DNA of 64,000 nt. It comes from Thermoplasmata archaeon (lineage in GTDB: Archaea; Thermoplasmatota; DTKX01; JAHFTX01). Numbering within the stretch: the first letter of the stretch is position 1; each line of letters opens with the position of its first letter. The stretch covers positions 1-64,000 of the forward strand of contig JAHFTX010000012.1 of NCBI GenBank assembly GCA_023265395.1, written 5' to 3'. This document shows positions 19,416-28,373 of the stretch, in pieces. The translations under genes and the position numbers were made by a program. The notes under the pieces were generated by a model, which ran no database searches, was not told the origin of the DNA, and was given only the letters and a program-made list of their open reading frames with translations.

Positions 19416-19488
19416 GCGGGTGTAGTGTAGTCTGGTATCACTGTAGCTTGCCAAGCTACAAACTCGGGTTCAAATCCCGGCGCCCGCA
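19416..19488 (+). tRNA. tRNA-Gly (anticodon GCC), no encoded CCA
   Basis: Acceptor GCGGGTG/CGCCCGC, anticodon stem GTAGC/GCTAC with loop TTGCCAA, T-arm TCGGG-TTCAAAT-CCCGG, discriminator A. Confidence 0.95.
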
Positions 19489-19573
19489 TCTGCCGCCTCG
19501 CAGCATGCGGGGCGGCTCCCCTCGGGCCGTTCCCACAACACATTCTTTGTAGCCGAGTCCACCTGAAGAGCCT

Positions 19574-20800
19574 ATGGCCCGCAGGCCGCGCGCCCCCCCG
19601 CAGGGCGTGTGGGCCTACCGTCCGCGTTTCGACGTCGTCGTCGAGCAACGGGAACGCAACGTCTCGGCATTGCGCCGGTTCCGAGCGTGGGCCGACCTGG
19701 GGCGCGCCCAGGGGATCACCTCCACGGCGACCATCGCCATCGTCGGTGCCATCACTTCGACGACGTCACTTGCCAGCGCCGGTGCGAGCACGCCGCTCGA
19801 AGCCTTCCTGCGGCTGTTCATCCTCGACCCCCATCGGATCGACGCCTTCGATCTTGCCATCCTCACCCTCGTCTCCGTCTTCACCCATGCCGTGCCCAAC
19901 GCCTACATCGAACTAGGGGACTACCCACTCGATTCGCTCATCAAGGAGAGCAGTCGCAAGCCGATCGTCAGTGGGATCATCCAACCACGCCAGGTGTGGT
20001 GGTTCATCCTGGTGGGCTTGTCCATCAGCGTCGCCCTCTCGCTGGTGGCGTTCTTCCGCTATCCGGGGGACCCTCGTCTGCCCAACCTCCCGATGCTGGC
20101 CGCGCTCACCGGTGGGGCGCTGTGGGTGATGTGGTACGGCAATGGCGCCGGCAAGCGCCTGGTCGGCAGCTATGACTTCGCCTTCACTGTCGCCTATTGC
20201 TTCTACGCCCTGTACGGTGCTTTCGCCGTCGGGCTTCCGACGATCTGGACCGTGGCGTTCCTGGGCGTCGTCGCGACGGCTGGCACCACGTTCACCCAGT
20301 GGGAGAACGGTCTCAAGGATGTCCGCGCAGACCGTGTGACGGGTGTTCGTTCCCTGGCCGTTGTCAGTGGGCTGACTGAGGACGGTCCCCTTCCCTGGCG
20401 GCACCCCTTCCTCCTCTATGGGATCGCGCTCAAGGTGGCCTTTCTGAGCGTCCCGCTGTGGGTGTTGACGCTGATGGACCCGGCGTTGCGGCTCCCCTAT
20501 GCCATATTCTTGGCGCTGGTGGCGCTCCCCAGCCAGGTGTGGGTGCTCTGGCGCTTCCACCGCTACCGCGACCGCCTCTCGATCCGCAAGACGATGCTCT
20601 GGGACGTGACCTTTGCGGCGACGATCGCCTTCTCGATCCTCATCCCGATCGTCGGGTGGTGGGGGCTGCTGGGGCTGATGGCCTTCCTGGTCGGGGGCTA
20701 TCTCATCGGCTCCTCGGCGCAATACGGCACCGAGTTCAAGTTCGGGCGCTACTCCTCGCGGTGGGAGGAGCGCCTCTCTACCGACCAGCTCGTCGAGTGA
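19574..20800 (+). CDS. UbiA-family prenyltransferase-like integral membrane protein
   Basis: Polytopic; NAYIELGDYPLDSLIKESSRKPIVSG and ENGLKDVRADRVTGVRSLAV match the two Asp-rich UbiA motifs. Confidence 0.75.
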   Translation: MARRPRAPPQGVWAYRPRFDVVVEQRERNVSALRRFRAWADLGRAQGITSTATIAIVGAITSTTSLASAGASTPLEAFLRLFILDPHRIDAFDLAILTLVSVFTHAVPNAYIELGDYPLDSLIKESSRKPIVSGIIQPRQVWWFILVGLSISVALSLVAFFRYPGDPRLPNLPMLAALTGGALWVMWYGNGAGKRLVGSYDFAFTVAYCFYALYGAFAVGLPTIWTVAFLGVVATAGTTFTQWENGLKDVRADRVTGVRSLAVVSGLTEDGPLPWRHPFLLYGIALKVAFLSVPLWVLTLMDPALRLPYAIFLALVALPSQVWVLWRFHRYRDRLSIRKTMLWDVTFAATIAFSILIPIVGWWGLLGLMAFLVGGYLIGSSAQYGTEFKFGRYSSRWEERLSTDQLVE

Positions 20801-20866
20801 GCGCACCCTGCAGCGTGCGCCCCCAAAGCGTTAGGACCTGCAGCGCCTAGGCGCTCCAGTGGTTCG

Positions 20867-21133
20867 ATGAGTGACCTCGACAACGCGCTGACGGCCTGGG
20901 TGACCCTCTTTGCCGCCGTGATGTTCGTCACGGCAGCGATCAGCTGGTGGCGACTGCGTTCGGGTCGGCTCCTGCTTGCGACCTCCGCATTCGGGTTATT
21001 CCTGGCCAAAGGCGTGCTCCTGACCCTCGCGCTCATCGACCCTCGCGTCGCGCGACTGATGACCCCCACCGTGGGACTACTGCTCGATACGGTGGTGCTG
21101 GCGCTGCTGGCGCTGACCCTGCTGCGCCGATAG
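20867..21133 (+). CDS. small membrane protein (three predicted TM helices)
   Basis: 88-aa hydrophobic ORF directly upstream of a wHTH regulator. Confidence 0.6.
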   Translation: MSDLDNALTAWVTLFAAVMFVTAAISWWRLRSGRLLLATSAFGLFLAKGVLLTLALIDPRVARLMTPTVGLLLDTVVLALLALTLLRR

Positions 21134-21172
21134 GATGCCCCGGGTCCGACCCTTCGTGCGATCGCAGGCACC

Positions 21173-21790
21173 ATGGCTCCCCCTCTGGCTCCCCATGGTA
21201 GCAAAGCTGCCCAGGCGCTCGAGCTGGACAGCCGCCGTCGAATCTTCGTCTACGTCCAGGAACACCCGGGGGCGCACTTGCGCGAGGTCCAACGAGCCCT
21301 CGACCTGCCCATGGGGATGCTCGAGCACCACCTGCGTTTCCTCGAACAGGCGGAGCTCGTCTCGACCCGCAAAGACCGCTACTACAAACGGTACTACTCT
21401 AGTGCAGTCCGGGCCGGCGACAAGGCGGTCCTCAACGCACTGCGCCAACGCAACCCGCGGCGGATCGTCCTGCACCTGATGCTCCATCCGGGCAGTTCGC
21501 ACAAGGAATTGCTCGATTGCCTCCAGCTGGGGCCGAGCACCCTGAGCTTCTACCTCAAGGACCTCCTCGCCAAAGCGGTGGTGCGTCGGGAACGCCAGGG
21601 GCGTCGGAGCCTATTCTGGGTCGTCGACCACGAGATGGTCGCACGGGTGCTCATCGCCTACCGGCCCAGTTTCCTCGACGCGATGGTCGACCGCTTCTTG
21701 GAGGTGTGGTTCGAGGCTTCTCCCGCAGCAGGTGGCCCTGAGGCAGCTGCGCCGCAGACGCCCACGGACGCCCTCGAGCCCAAGGGGTAA
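21173..21790 (+). CDS. double winged-helix transcriptional regulator
   Basis: Two HTH-like units: GAHLREVQRALDLPMGMLEHHLRFLEQAELV and SSHKELLDCLQLGPSTLSFYLKDLLAKAVV. Confidence 0.8.
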   Translation: MAPPLAPHGSKAAQALELDSRRRIFVYVQEHPGAHLREVQRALDLPMGMLEHHLRFLEQAELVSTRKDRYYKRYYSSAVRAGDKAVLNALRQRNPRRIVLHLMLHPGSSHKELLDCLQLGPSTLSFYLKDLLAKAVVRRERQGRRSLFWVVDHEMVARVLIAYRPSFLDAMVDRFLEVWFEASPAAGGPEAAAPQTPTDALEPKG

Positions 21791-21924
21791 AGGGAGCCCG
21801 CCGTGGCCCGGCGCAAAAGCCAAGTCGGACCGGTCGCCCTAGCGTCCGATGATCCGCATCTACCGTCGGCTGCTGGTGCTCTCAGCCCTGCACAAGGCGC
21901 TGGTGCTCTACTACTGCTGAGCGC

Positions 21925-23835
21925 TCAGCAGAGACGGATGGTCTCGAGGTTCTGCGGTACACGGGTCTCTATCCCGTATTTCTTGTGCAGCGAGCTGGCC
22001 AGGTCGACCGACTTGCTAGGCTCCCCATGCCCGATGATGATCCGCTCAGGCCGAGGGGAGAGGTTGGCGATCCAGTTCATCAGTTGCCCGCGGTCCGAGT
22101 GACCACTGAAGCCGTCGACCGTCTCGACCTGCAGGTTGCAGGGGACCCGAGTGGTCTGGCCACGGTCGTTGTAGGAGAATTCGGCAAGTCCGCGCTGGAT
22201 GCGACGCCCCATCGTCCCCTCGGCGTTGAACCCGACGAAGATGATGACGTTGTTCTCGCCCTCGGCCCAGGACTTGAAGTACTCCATGATCGGCCCGCCG
22301 CTGAGCATGCCACTGGTGGCCAGTACGATGCACTGCTCGCGGCCATTGATGATCTGCTCGCGCTGCATCTGGCTCTCGACCTTGTGGAACATCGGCTCCA
22401 GGAAGGGGTTGTGGCCCTCGGTGAGGATCATCTCGCGCAGCTGGTTGTTGAGGTACTCGGGGTAGGCGGTGTGGATCGCTGTCGCCTCCCAGATCATGCC
22501 ATCGAGATAGACGGGCACCTTGGGGATCTGGCCGCTGCGCATGATCTCCTCGAGCACCAGCATCACTTCCTGGCTGCGCCCGACGGCGAAGACGGGCAGC
22601 AACACGTTGCCACCGCGGGCAAGCGAACGCCCGATGATGGAGCGCAGCTCGTCGCCGGCCTCTTGGCGCGATGGCTGGAAGTCGTTCTGCGCCCCGTAGG
22701 TGCTCTCCATCACCAGCGTCTCGAGTCGCGGGAAGTGGTCGGTGGTGGGGTCGAAGAGCCAGGAGCGCTCGTACTTCATGTCCCCGCTCATCGCGATGTT
22801 GTGCAACCCGTCGCCGATGTGGAAGTGGGCTACGGCGCTGCCGAGGATGTGCCCGGCGTTCTGGAAGGTCAGTCGGATGTCGGGGGAGATGTCGGTGGTC
22901 TCGCCATAGCCGAGGGTGATGGTACGCTTGACGGCCTCCCGGATGTGGGAGCTGTCATAGGCCGAGACCTTCCCCTCGCCGGAGCTGACCTTGATGTAGT
23001 CGAGCTGCAGCAACGAGGCGAGCTCGCGCGTGGGAGGCGTGCAGTAGACGGCCCCCTGGTAGCCGAACTTGTAGAGCGCCGGGAGCATGCAGCTGTGGTC
23101 GAGATGGGCGTGGGTGAGCACCATCGCATCAAGGCTCTCGATGGGGAGGACCTCGGGCGCGCTCAGGTAGGGGCTGTCATCGCTGCCCGGCGCGAACTTG
23201 ACGCCGCAGTCGATGATCACCTTGCTGATGTTGGTCGTCAGCAGCGTCGCCGAGCGGCCGACCTCACGGTAGGCGCCGAGCATCGTCAATCGGGCATAGG
23301 GTTGGCTGTCCCCGACGTCCCGCAGGATGCGGCGGCTCAGGCGGTGGAGGAACTCCTGCCGCTCTTCGGTGACCATCCGCAGGAAGCTCCGGATCTCGGC
23401 GACGGTCTTGGAGGGGATCGGCGGTGCCCGCATCACCTGTGGCGACCACCCGATCCGCTTGCGCACCTCCGTGAGGATCGCCCCGTGGCGACCGATCGCC
23501 GCGCCAGGGTTGAGCGCCTCGATGCTGACCTCGCCGGTTGCTGGGTTGAACCAGACGTCGGTGACGCCCGCATCCTTGGGGATGATCTCATCGAGGATCT
23601 TCTGTGCGGCCTCGACGGGCTTGAGGATGGACTTGTCGGGGCGGATGAGCACGCGCTTGTGTAATGCGTGGGCCAGCTGTTTGACTAAGTCGCTGCCCTT
23701 GCTGAACTCCTCGATCTGCTTGGTGAAGATCACCACGTTGGCGGCCTCGAGTTCGACCTTCGTGACGTCGATGCCTCGCGGCAGCGTCTTGGCGATCACC
23801 TTCTCGGCATTGCGCAGGAATTCCTCGTGGCCCAT
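21925..23835 (-). CDS. KH-domain beta-CASP ribonuclease aCPSF1 (FttA, archaeal transcription termination factor)
   Basis: N-terminal KH region (NPGAAIGRHGAILTEVRKRIGW), metallo-beta-lactamase LTHAHLDHSCMLPAL, C-terminal GFSGHSDRGQLMNWI. Confidence 0.93.
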   Translation of the reverse strand: MGHEEFLRNAEKVIAKTLPRGIDVTKVELEAANVVIFTKQIEEFSKGSDLVKQLAHALHKRVLIRPDKSILKPVEAAQKILDEIIPKDAGVTDVWFNPATGEVSIEALNPGAAIGRHGAILTEVRKRIGWSPQVMRAPPIPSKTVAEIRSFLRMVTEERQEFLHRLSRRILRDVGDSQPYARLTMLGAYREVGRSATLLTTNISKVIIDCGVKFAPGSDDSPYLSAPEVLPIESLDAMVLTHAHLDHSCMLPALYKFGYQGAVYCTPPTRELASLLQLDYIKVSSGEGKVSAYDSSHIREAVKRTITLGYGETTDISPDIRLTFQNAGHILGSAVAHFHIGDGLHNIAMSGDMKYERSWLFDPTTDHFPRLETLVMESTYGAQNDFQPSRQEAGDELRSIIGRSLARGGNVLLPVFAVGRSQEVMLVLEEIMRSGQIPKVPVYLDGMIWEATAIHTAYPEYLNNQLREMILTEGHNPFLEPMFHKVESQMQREQIINGREQCIVLATSGMLSGGPIMEYFKSWAEGENNVIIFVGFNAEGTMGRRIQRGLAEFSYNDRGQTTRVPCNLQVETVDGFSGHSDRGQLMNWIANLSPRPERIIIGHGEPSKSVDLASSLHKKYGIETRVPQNLETIRLC

Positions 23836-24127
23836 CGTTAGCCTCCCGCAGCGCGGGTGCGTGGTGCTGACTTGCACGACGGCGCCCCATAGTCATGGGT
23901 CGCCGCCGTCCGTGCAGCTGGTGTCGTCCCTCTCAACCGCACCTTCGAGGCGCCGTCGCCTCCTCAGGCTGCTCCCAAGGAGGTCGTCCGCGCGACCTGC
24001 TCGCCCACCGGGCGGGGGTCGGCTGCAGAAGGACGAGCCCCAGTCGTCACCTGGGGTACATAAGCGTTCGCTTGCGATAGGGAGAGAACGTGCGACTGCC
24101 GTTTCGGGGCCCTGCCAACGCGCCGAC

Positions 24128-24781
24128 TTAGATGTTGAGGGCCTTGCGGCGTTTGTCAAGGTCGGCGGCGCTGACCGGTGCGTACCCCTTACGGGTGATC
24201 ACGGCGATGTCGACACCGTCGCCGCTGGCGCTGTCGCGTTTCATGGCGGCGGTGATGCCACGGAGGACGAGGTCCACCCCATCCTGTTCCTTGAGGTCCT
24301 CCTTCCAATTGTCCTCGAGGACACCGTAGACGTAGGGCGAACCGCTGCCTCCCGAAGTGAACCGGTCAGGGATCGAGCCGCCCGCGGCGTCGAGGGTGTA
24401 GATGTGGCTGCCACTCTCATCGACCCCGGCCAGGAGGAGTTGCACCCAGTAAGGGTACATGCGCCGGCCCGCGAGGATGTTGGCCATCAGCGTCGAGGCG
24501 GCCTTGACCGACATCTGGCCGCCACGCTTGAGCTTGTAGAGTTCCACCTCGGCGCTGAGGTAGCGTTGCAGCAGCTGCGCGTCGCCGACGAGGCCGGCGA
24601 CCGCAAGACCGAGGTTCTCGTCGATCCGGAAGAGCTTCTGGGTCCCCTTGTGGGCGATGAAGTTCCCCATGGTGGCGCGATTCTCCGTGCCCATCACGAC
24701 CCCGTCCTTGATGGTGATTGCCACGGTGGTGGTCCCCGTCTTGAGCGGTTCAGACCGGGTCTGTTCGAGGGAAGCTGTCAT
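24128..24781 (-). CDS. psmB: proteasome beta subunit
   Basis: Short propeptide ending in KTG|TTTVAITIKDGVVMGTENRAT (catalytic Thr), GSGSPYVYGVLE. Confidence 0.93.
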   Translation of the reverse strand: MTASLEQTRSEPLKTGTTTVAITIKDGVVMGTENRATMGNFIAHKGTQKLFRIDENLGLAVAGLVGDAQLLQRYLSAEVELYKLKRGGQMSVKAASTLMANILAGRRMYPYWVQLLLAGVDESGSHIYTLDAAGGSIPDRFTSGGSGSPYVYGVLEDNWKEDLKEQDGVDLVLRGITAAMKRDSASGDGVDIAVITRKGYAPVSAADLDKRRKALNI

Positions 24782-24821
24782 TGCTGCACGCTCCGATGGC
24801 TGCGCCGACCACCCTCTGCCC

Positions 24822-24830
24822 GTTATAAAC
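24822..24830 (-). promoter_or_regulatory. TATA-like box upstream of psmB
   Basis: gttataaac (minus strand GTTTATAAC) about 45 nt upstream of the ATG at 24781. Confidence 0.4.
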
Positions 24831-24991
24831 ATTCGCCGAGTGCGGCCTCACTCCCTCCACCCCCTGCGGAGTTGGCGGCAGAGGGCGGGCCATCGCCCAC
24901 AGGCCTGGGGTCCACAGGCAGCGGTTTTATAGCGCACTGGGCGGTCCTTTGTCTTGCGCTCGAGTCTTGAATCGCTCTGGCGGGGAGTTCC

Positions 24992-27900
24992 ATGGACGCA
25001 CCCTTGCACATTGCCTCGCCTCCATCGACCGGTCCTTCCCAGGTCGGCGTCCAAGCCGTGCGAAGGCGCCACCTTCTGCCACTTGTGCTGTTGCTTGGGG
25101 GCGCGGTGCTGCTGGTGCTCGCGCTAGGCGCTGCAGCGCAACCCCCCGTCAGTGGCGACTGGGTCATCACCACCCCTGAGGTGCTCTCGGGAGGCGGCGA
25201 CATGGTCAATGGTTCGGTGATCATCGGGGCGGGCGGCTCGCTCACGCTCCAGGACGGCGAGGTGCTCGTCATCAATTGCGGCGCGCCCGGTGAGTTTGGC
25301 CTTCAGGTCAACGCCAGCGGGACCTTCCGCATGCTCGACGGCGCGACCTTGTCCAGTTTCGACAGCAACGACCCCTACACCTTCGAGGCGCAGGCCGGCT
25401 CGACCGTCGAGCTGCGCGAATCGGTCATCGAGTCGGCCGGTTTCATGCTCGGACCCAACGGCACCGACAGCGGCGTGGTCGTCCGCACCTCCGACGCGAC
25501 CATCGTCAACCTCACCATCTACGACTCCTACCAAGGGCTCGTCGTCGACGGCGCGACCGTCAGCGCCAGCGGTCTCCGGATCCAGTTCGTCTCGTGGTCC
25601 GCGGTCTTCACCAACAATGCCACGGTGACGATCGACGGTCTCGAGGTCCTTGGCGCCGCCGCTGGCCTGCGGCCCGTCGACTCCCGTCTGAGTGTCGTCG
25701 AGGGCACCTTCGCCCTGCTACAGAATGGGGTGTGGGCGCTCAACTCGACAACTGAGTTGGTCTCGCCGCTGTTCTTGTACGCCAACTCGGACCTCCTGAT
25801 CCAAGGGGGGCAGGCCAACGTCACCGAGGGCTTCCTCTCGGTCGATGGTGCCTCGCAGGTGACAGTGGTCGACAACGCCACGGTCCGACTGATCGACACC
25901 TCCTATGCGCTCACCTCGCTGTTCTTCGATACCAACCCCAACACCACCAACTACATCGAGGCCTGGTGGACGCTTGCCGTCACCGTCGGGTGGAAGGACG
26001 GTCCGGCGATCAACGGCAGCGCGGTCACCATCTCCGACGTCACCGACACCGTCCTCTTCGACGGCTTCACCGACGCCAACGGGACGATACCCAACCTCGT
26101 CGTGCGCTCGGTGGTCATGAGCGAGGGGGTCACGACCCTGTTGACCCCCCACAACATCACCGTCGTCGCCGATCCCTACCAGCTGTCGACCTACCCCGTC
26201 ATCCTCTCGCCGACCGACCTGCCGGTGGAGGTCAACGACTGGCTCGCGCCGACGTTGCAAGTCGATGCGCCGGGCACCGATGCGATGCTCTCAAGCAGCG
26301 AGGTCCTGGTCAACGGTTCCAGCGACGACCTTGGCAGCGGTGTCGCAAACCTGTGGTTGGCCATCGATTCGCCTCAGTGGGTGCCGGTTGCCACCAGCAG
26401 GGGCCCCTTCGCCTACCTCCTCTCCAACGTCAGTGACGGGCCGCACACCCTCTACTTCCGGCTCGTCGATGCCGTCGGCAACCAGATCGAGGCCGAGGTG
26501 GACTTCAGCACCGACACCATCGCCCCCGAGGTCGTCTTCGTCACGCCGATCGACGGCGAGCCGGGCAACGACCCCACCCCGCTCTTTAGCGGCTACACCG
26601 AATCGACCGCGACGCTGGTCATCAACCAAGTGGTCGTCGACGTCGACCCTCAGACCGGCTGGTTCTCCTTCTCCAACCTCTCGCTCGAGGACGGGACGTC
26701 GCCCGTCGGCTGGGCGGTCGTCGACCTCTTCGGCAACGGCGCCAATGGCACGCTCCAAATAACGGTCGACACCATCGCGCCGACGCTGACCATCGGCTCT
26801 CCGGCCAATGGCAGCACCTTCAACACCAACCGCGTCACGGTGTCGGGACACGCCGACCCTGAGAGCATCGTGACCATCAACGGCACCTCCATCAGCCTGC
26901 TCTCCAACGGTGACTTCACCGTCGTGTTGCAGCTCGCCGAGGGCCTCCAGGAACTCGAGCTGACCGCGGCCGACACGCTCGGCAACCTCGCCATTGGCAC
27001 GCTGGTGCTGCACATCGACCTGACCGGCCCCTCCCTGCACCTGATCTCTCCGCAAGAAGGGGAGCTGATCGCCGCGACGACGGTGAACGTCACAGGGGTG
27101 ACCGAGGCCGGCGCGCGCGTCTCGGTCAACGGCGGCCCCCAGGTGGTGGTGGTCACGGGTGTGTTCTCGATCGACGTCCCCCTCAGCGAAGGCGCCGACA
27201 CGTTGCAGGTCGCGGCTCTCGATGTCGCGGGCAACGTCGCGACACTCAGTCTGTCGGTGGTGCGCGACACCATCCCTCCCGAACTAGAGGTCAACATCCC
27301 CGAGTATGGACTCAACGTCACCGCTGAACAGGTGACCCTCACCGGAACCACCGACATCGGCGCCTCCGTCTCGATCCTGGGGGACCCGGTCTTCGTCGAC
27401 AGTGATGGCCGGTTCAGCCAGACGGTCGACTTGCCCCAGGTGGGCACCTTGGTCGTGACCCTCTCGGCGACCGACCGCGCTGGCAATGAGGTCCATATCA
27501 TCCGCAAGGTCACCCGCGTCAGCGAGAAGGCCCCCACCAAACCCGGCGACTTGGTGTCGACGATACTCGACTTCAACGACCCGATGGGCCTCCTGTTGCT
27601 GCTGATCATCATCATGGTGGTCGTGGTGCTGGCCTTCACCGCGGTCTCGGTGCGCAAGCTCTCGAAGCAGTCTGCCGCGGCGGCCACCGGCGAGCGGCAG
27701 CCCCGCGATGGGTCGATCGACCTAGGGGCCGAGCGGCCGGCGCCGCGACCGATGCGTGCCCCCGATGACAGCTATGGCGATGGGTACCGCGAGCAGCGCT
27801 ACCCCGAAGCGCCCCAGCGCTACCCTGAGGTCCAATCCACCTACGAGGAGCCTGCCCCGGCGGTCTATGAGGAGCCGGCACCGCCGATGCCGCCGCAACG

Positions 27901-28333
27901 TGCGAGCGCCCCGCCGCGTGCACCCGAGCCCCAACCGCAAGAGAGCGGCCCTGAGGCGTTCGAGACGTCGCACGCGGTCATCGACGACACGCCCCCCAAC
28001 GTCCACCACGAGACCCACACCGACGACATCACATCGATCCTCAGCGGCCTCGAGCCTGGTGCAGGCCACGATGGCGTCCGGCCAGCGGTGCTGCCGCTCG
28101 AAGCGCGCAAGGGCACATCGGCGCATCCAGGTGCCACGGCCGCCTGCCCCAAGTGCGGCGAGGAGGTCCAGCCCACCTGGTCGATCTGCCCCTACTGCGA
28201 CCACCGTCTCAAGGGCGGTGCGCCGCCGACCCCGCCGACCCCAGCACCTGCAGCGACGCCCGCCAGCGGCAAGGAGCCACCCAAGGAGCAGGAGGACGAC
28301 CTCGACTCGTTGCTCTCCTCTCTTGGGGACTGA
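24992..28333 (+). CDS. giant cell-surface protein: beta-helix N-terminus, Ig-like repeats, TM, Pro-rich cytoplasmic tail with zinc ribbon
   Basis: TM at N-terminus; repeats NITGTTEAGAxVxVNG-like; TM LLLLLIIIMVVVVLAFTAVSV; tail with CPKCGEEVQPTWSICPYC and acidic EQEDDLDSLLSSLGD end. Confidence 0.85.
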   Translation: MDAPLHIASPPSTGPSQVGVQAVRRRHLLPLVLLLGGAVLLVLALGAAAQPPVSGDWVITTPEVLSGGGDMVNGSVIIGAGGSLTLQDGEVLVINCGAPGEFGLQVNASGTFRMLDGATLSSFDSNDPYTFEAQAGSTVELRESVIESAGFMLGPNGTDSGVVVRTSDATIVNLTIYDSYQGLVVDGATVSASGLRIQFVSWSAVFTNNATVTIDGLEVLGAAAGLRPVDSRLSVVEGTFALLQNGVWALNSTTELVSPLFLYANSDLLIQGGQANVTEGFLSVDGASQVTVVDNATVRLIDTSYALTSLFFDTNPNTTNYIEAWWTLAVTVGWKDGPAINGSAVTISDVTDTVLFDGFTDANGTIPNLVVRSVVMSEGVTTLLTPHNITVVADPYQLSTYPVILSPTDLPVEVNDWLAPTLQVDAPGTDAMLSSSEVLVNGSSDDLGSGVANLWLAIDSPQWVPVATSRGPFAYLLSNVSDGPHTLYFRLVDAVGNQIEAEVDFSTDTIAPEVVFVTPIDGEPGNDPTPLFSGYTESTATLVINQVVVDVDPQTGWFSFSNLSLEDGTSPVGWAVVDLFGNGANGTLQITVDTIAPTLTIGSPANGSTFNTNRVTVSGHADPESIVTINGTSISLLSNGDFTVVLQLAEGLQELELTAADTLGNLAIGTLVLHIDLTGPSLHLISPQEGELIAATTVNVTGVTEAGARVSVNGGPQVVVVTGVFSIDVPLSEGADTLQVAALDVAGNVATLSLSVVRDTIPPELEVNIPEYGLNVTAEQVTLTGTTDIGASVSILGDPVFVDSDGRFSQTVDLPQVGTLVVTLSATDRAGNEVHIIRKVTRVSEKAPTKPGDLVSTILDFNDPMGLLLLLIIIMVVVVLAFTAVSVRKLSKQSAAAATGERQPRDGSIDLGAERPAPRPMRAPDDSYGDGYREQRYPEAPQRYPEVQSTYEEPAPAVYEEPAPPMPPQRASAPPRAPEPQPQESGPEAFETSHAVIDDTPPNVHHETHTDDITSILSGLEPGAGHDGVRPAVLPLEARKGTSAHPGATAACPKCGEEVQPTWSICPYCDHRLKGGAPPTPPTPAPAATPASGKEPPKEQEDDLDSLLSSLGD

Positions 28334-28373
28334 CCCCCTCGACTTCGCGCGGCCCGCCCCTTGCGGTTAAGTA

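Noticed and set aside
21849-21920. 23-codon plus-strand mini-ORF MIRIYRRLLVLSALHKALVLYYC after the wHTH gene
   Set aside because: Too short to support from sequence alone; no clear promoter or conservation data
21985-23664. 559-aa plus-strand ORF opposite aCPSF1
   Set aside because: Antisense shadow; aCPSF1 motifs are unambiguous on the minus strand
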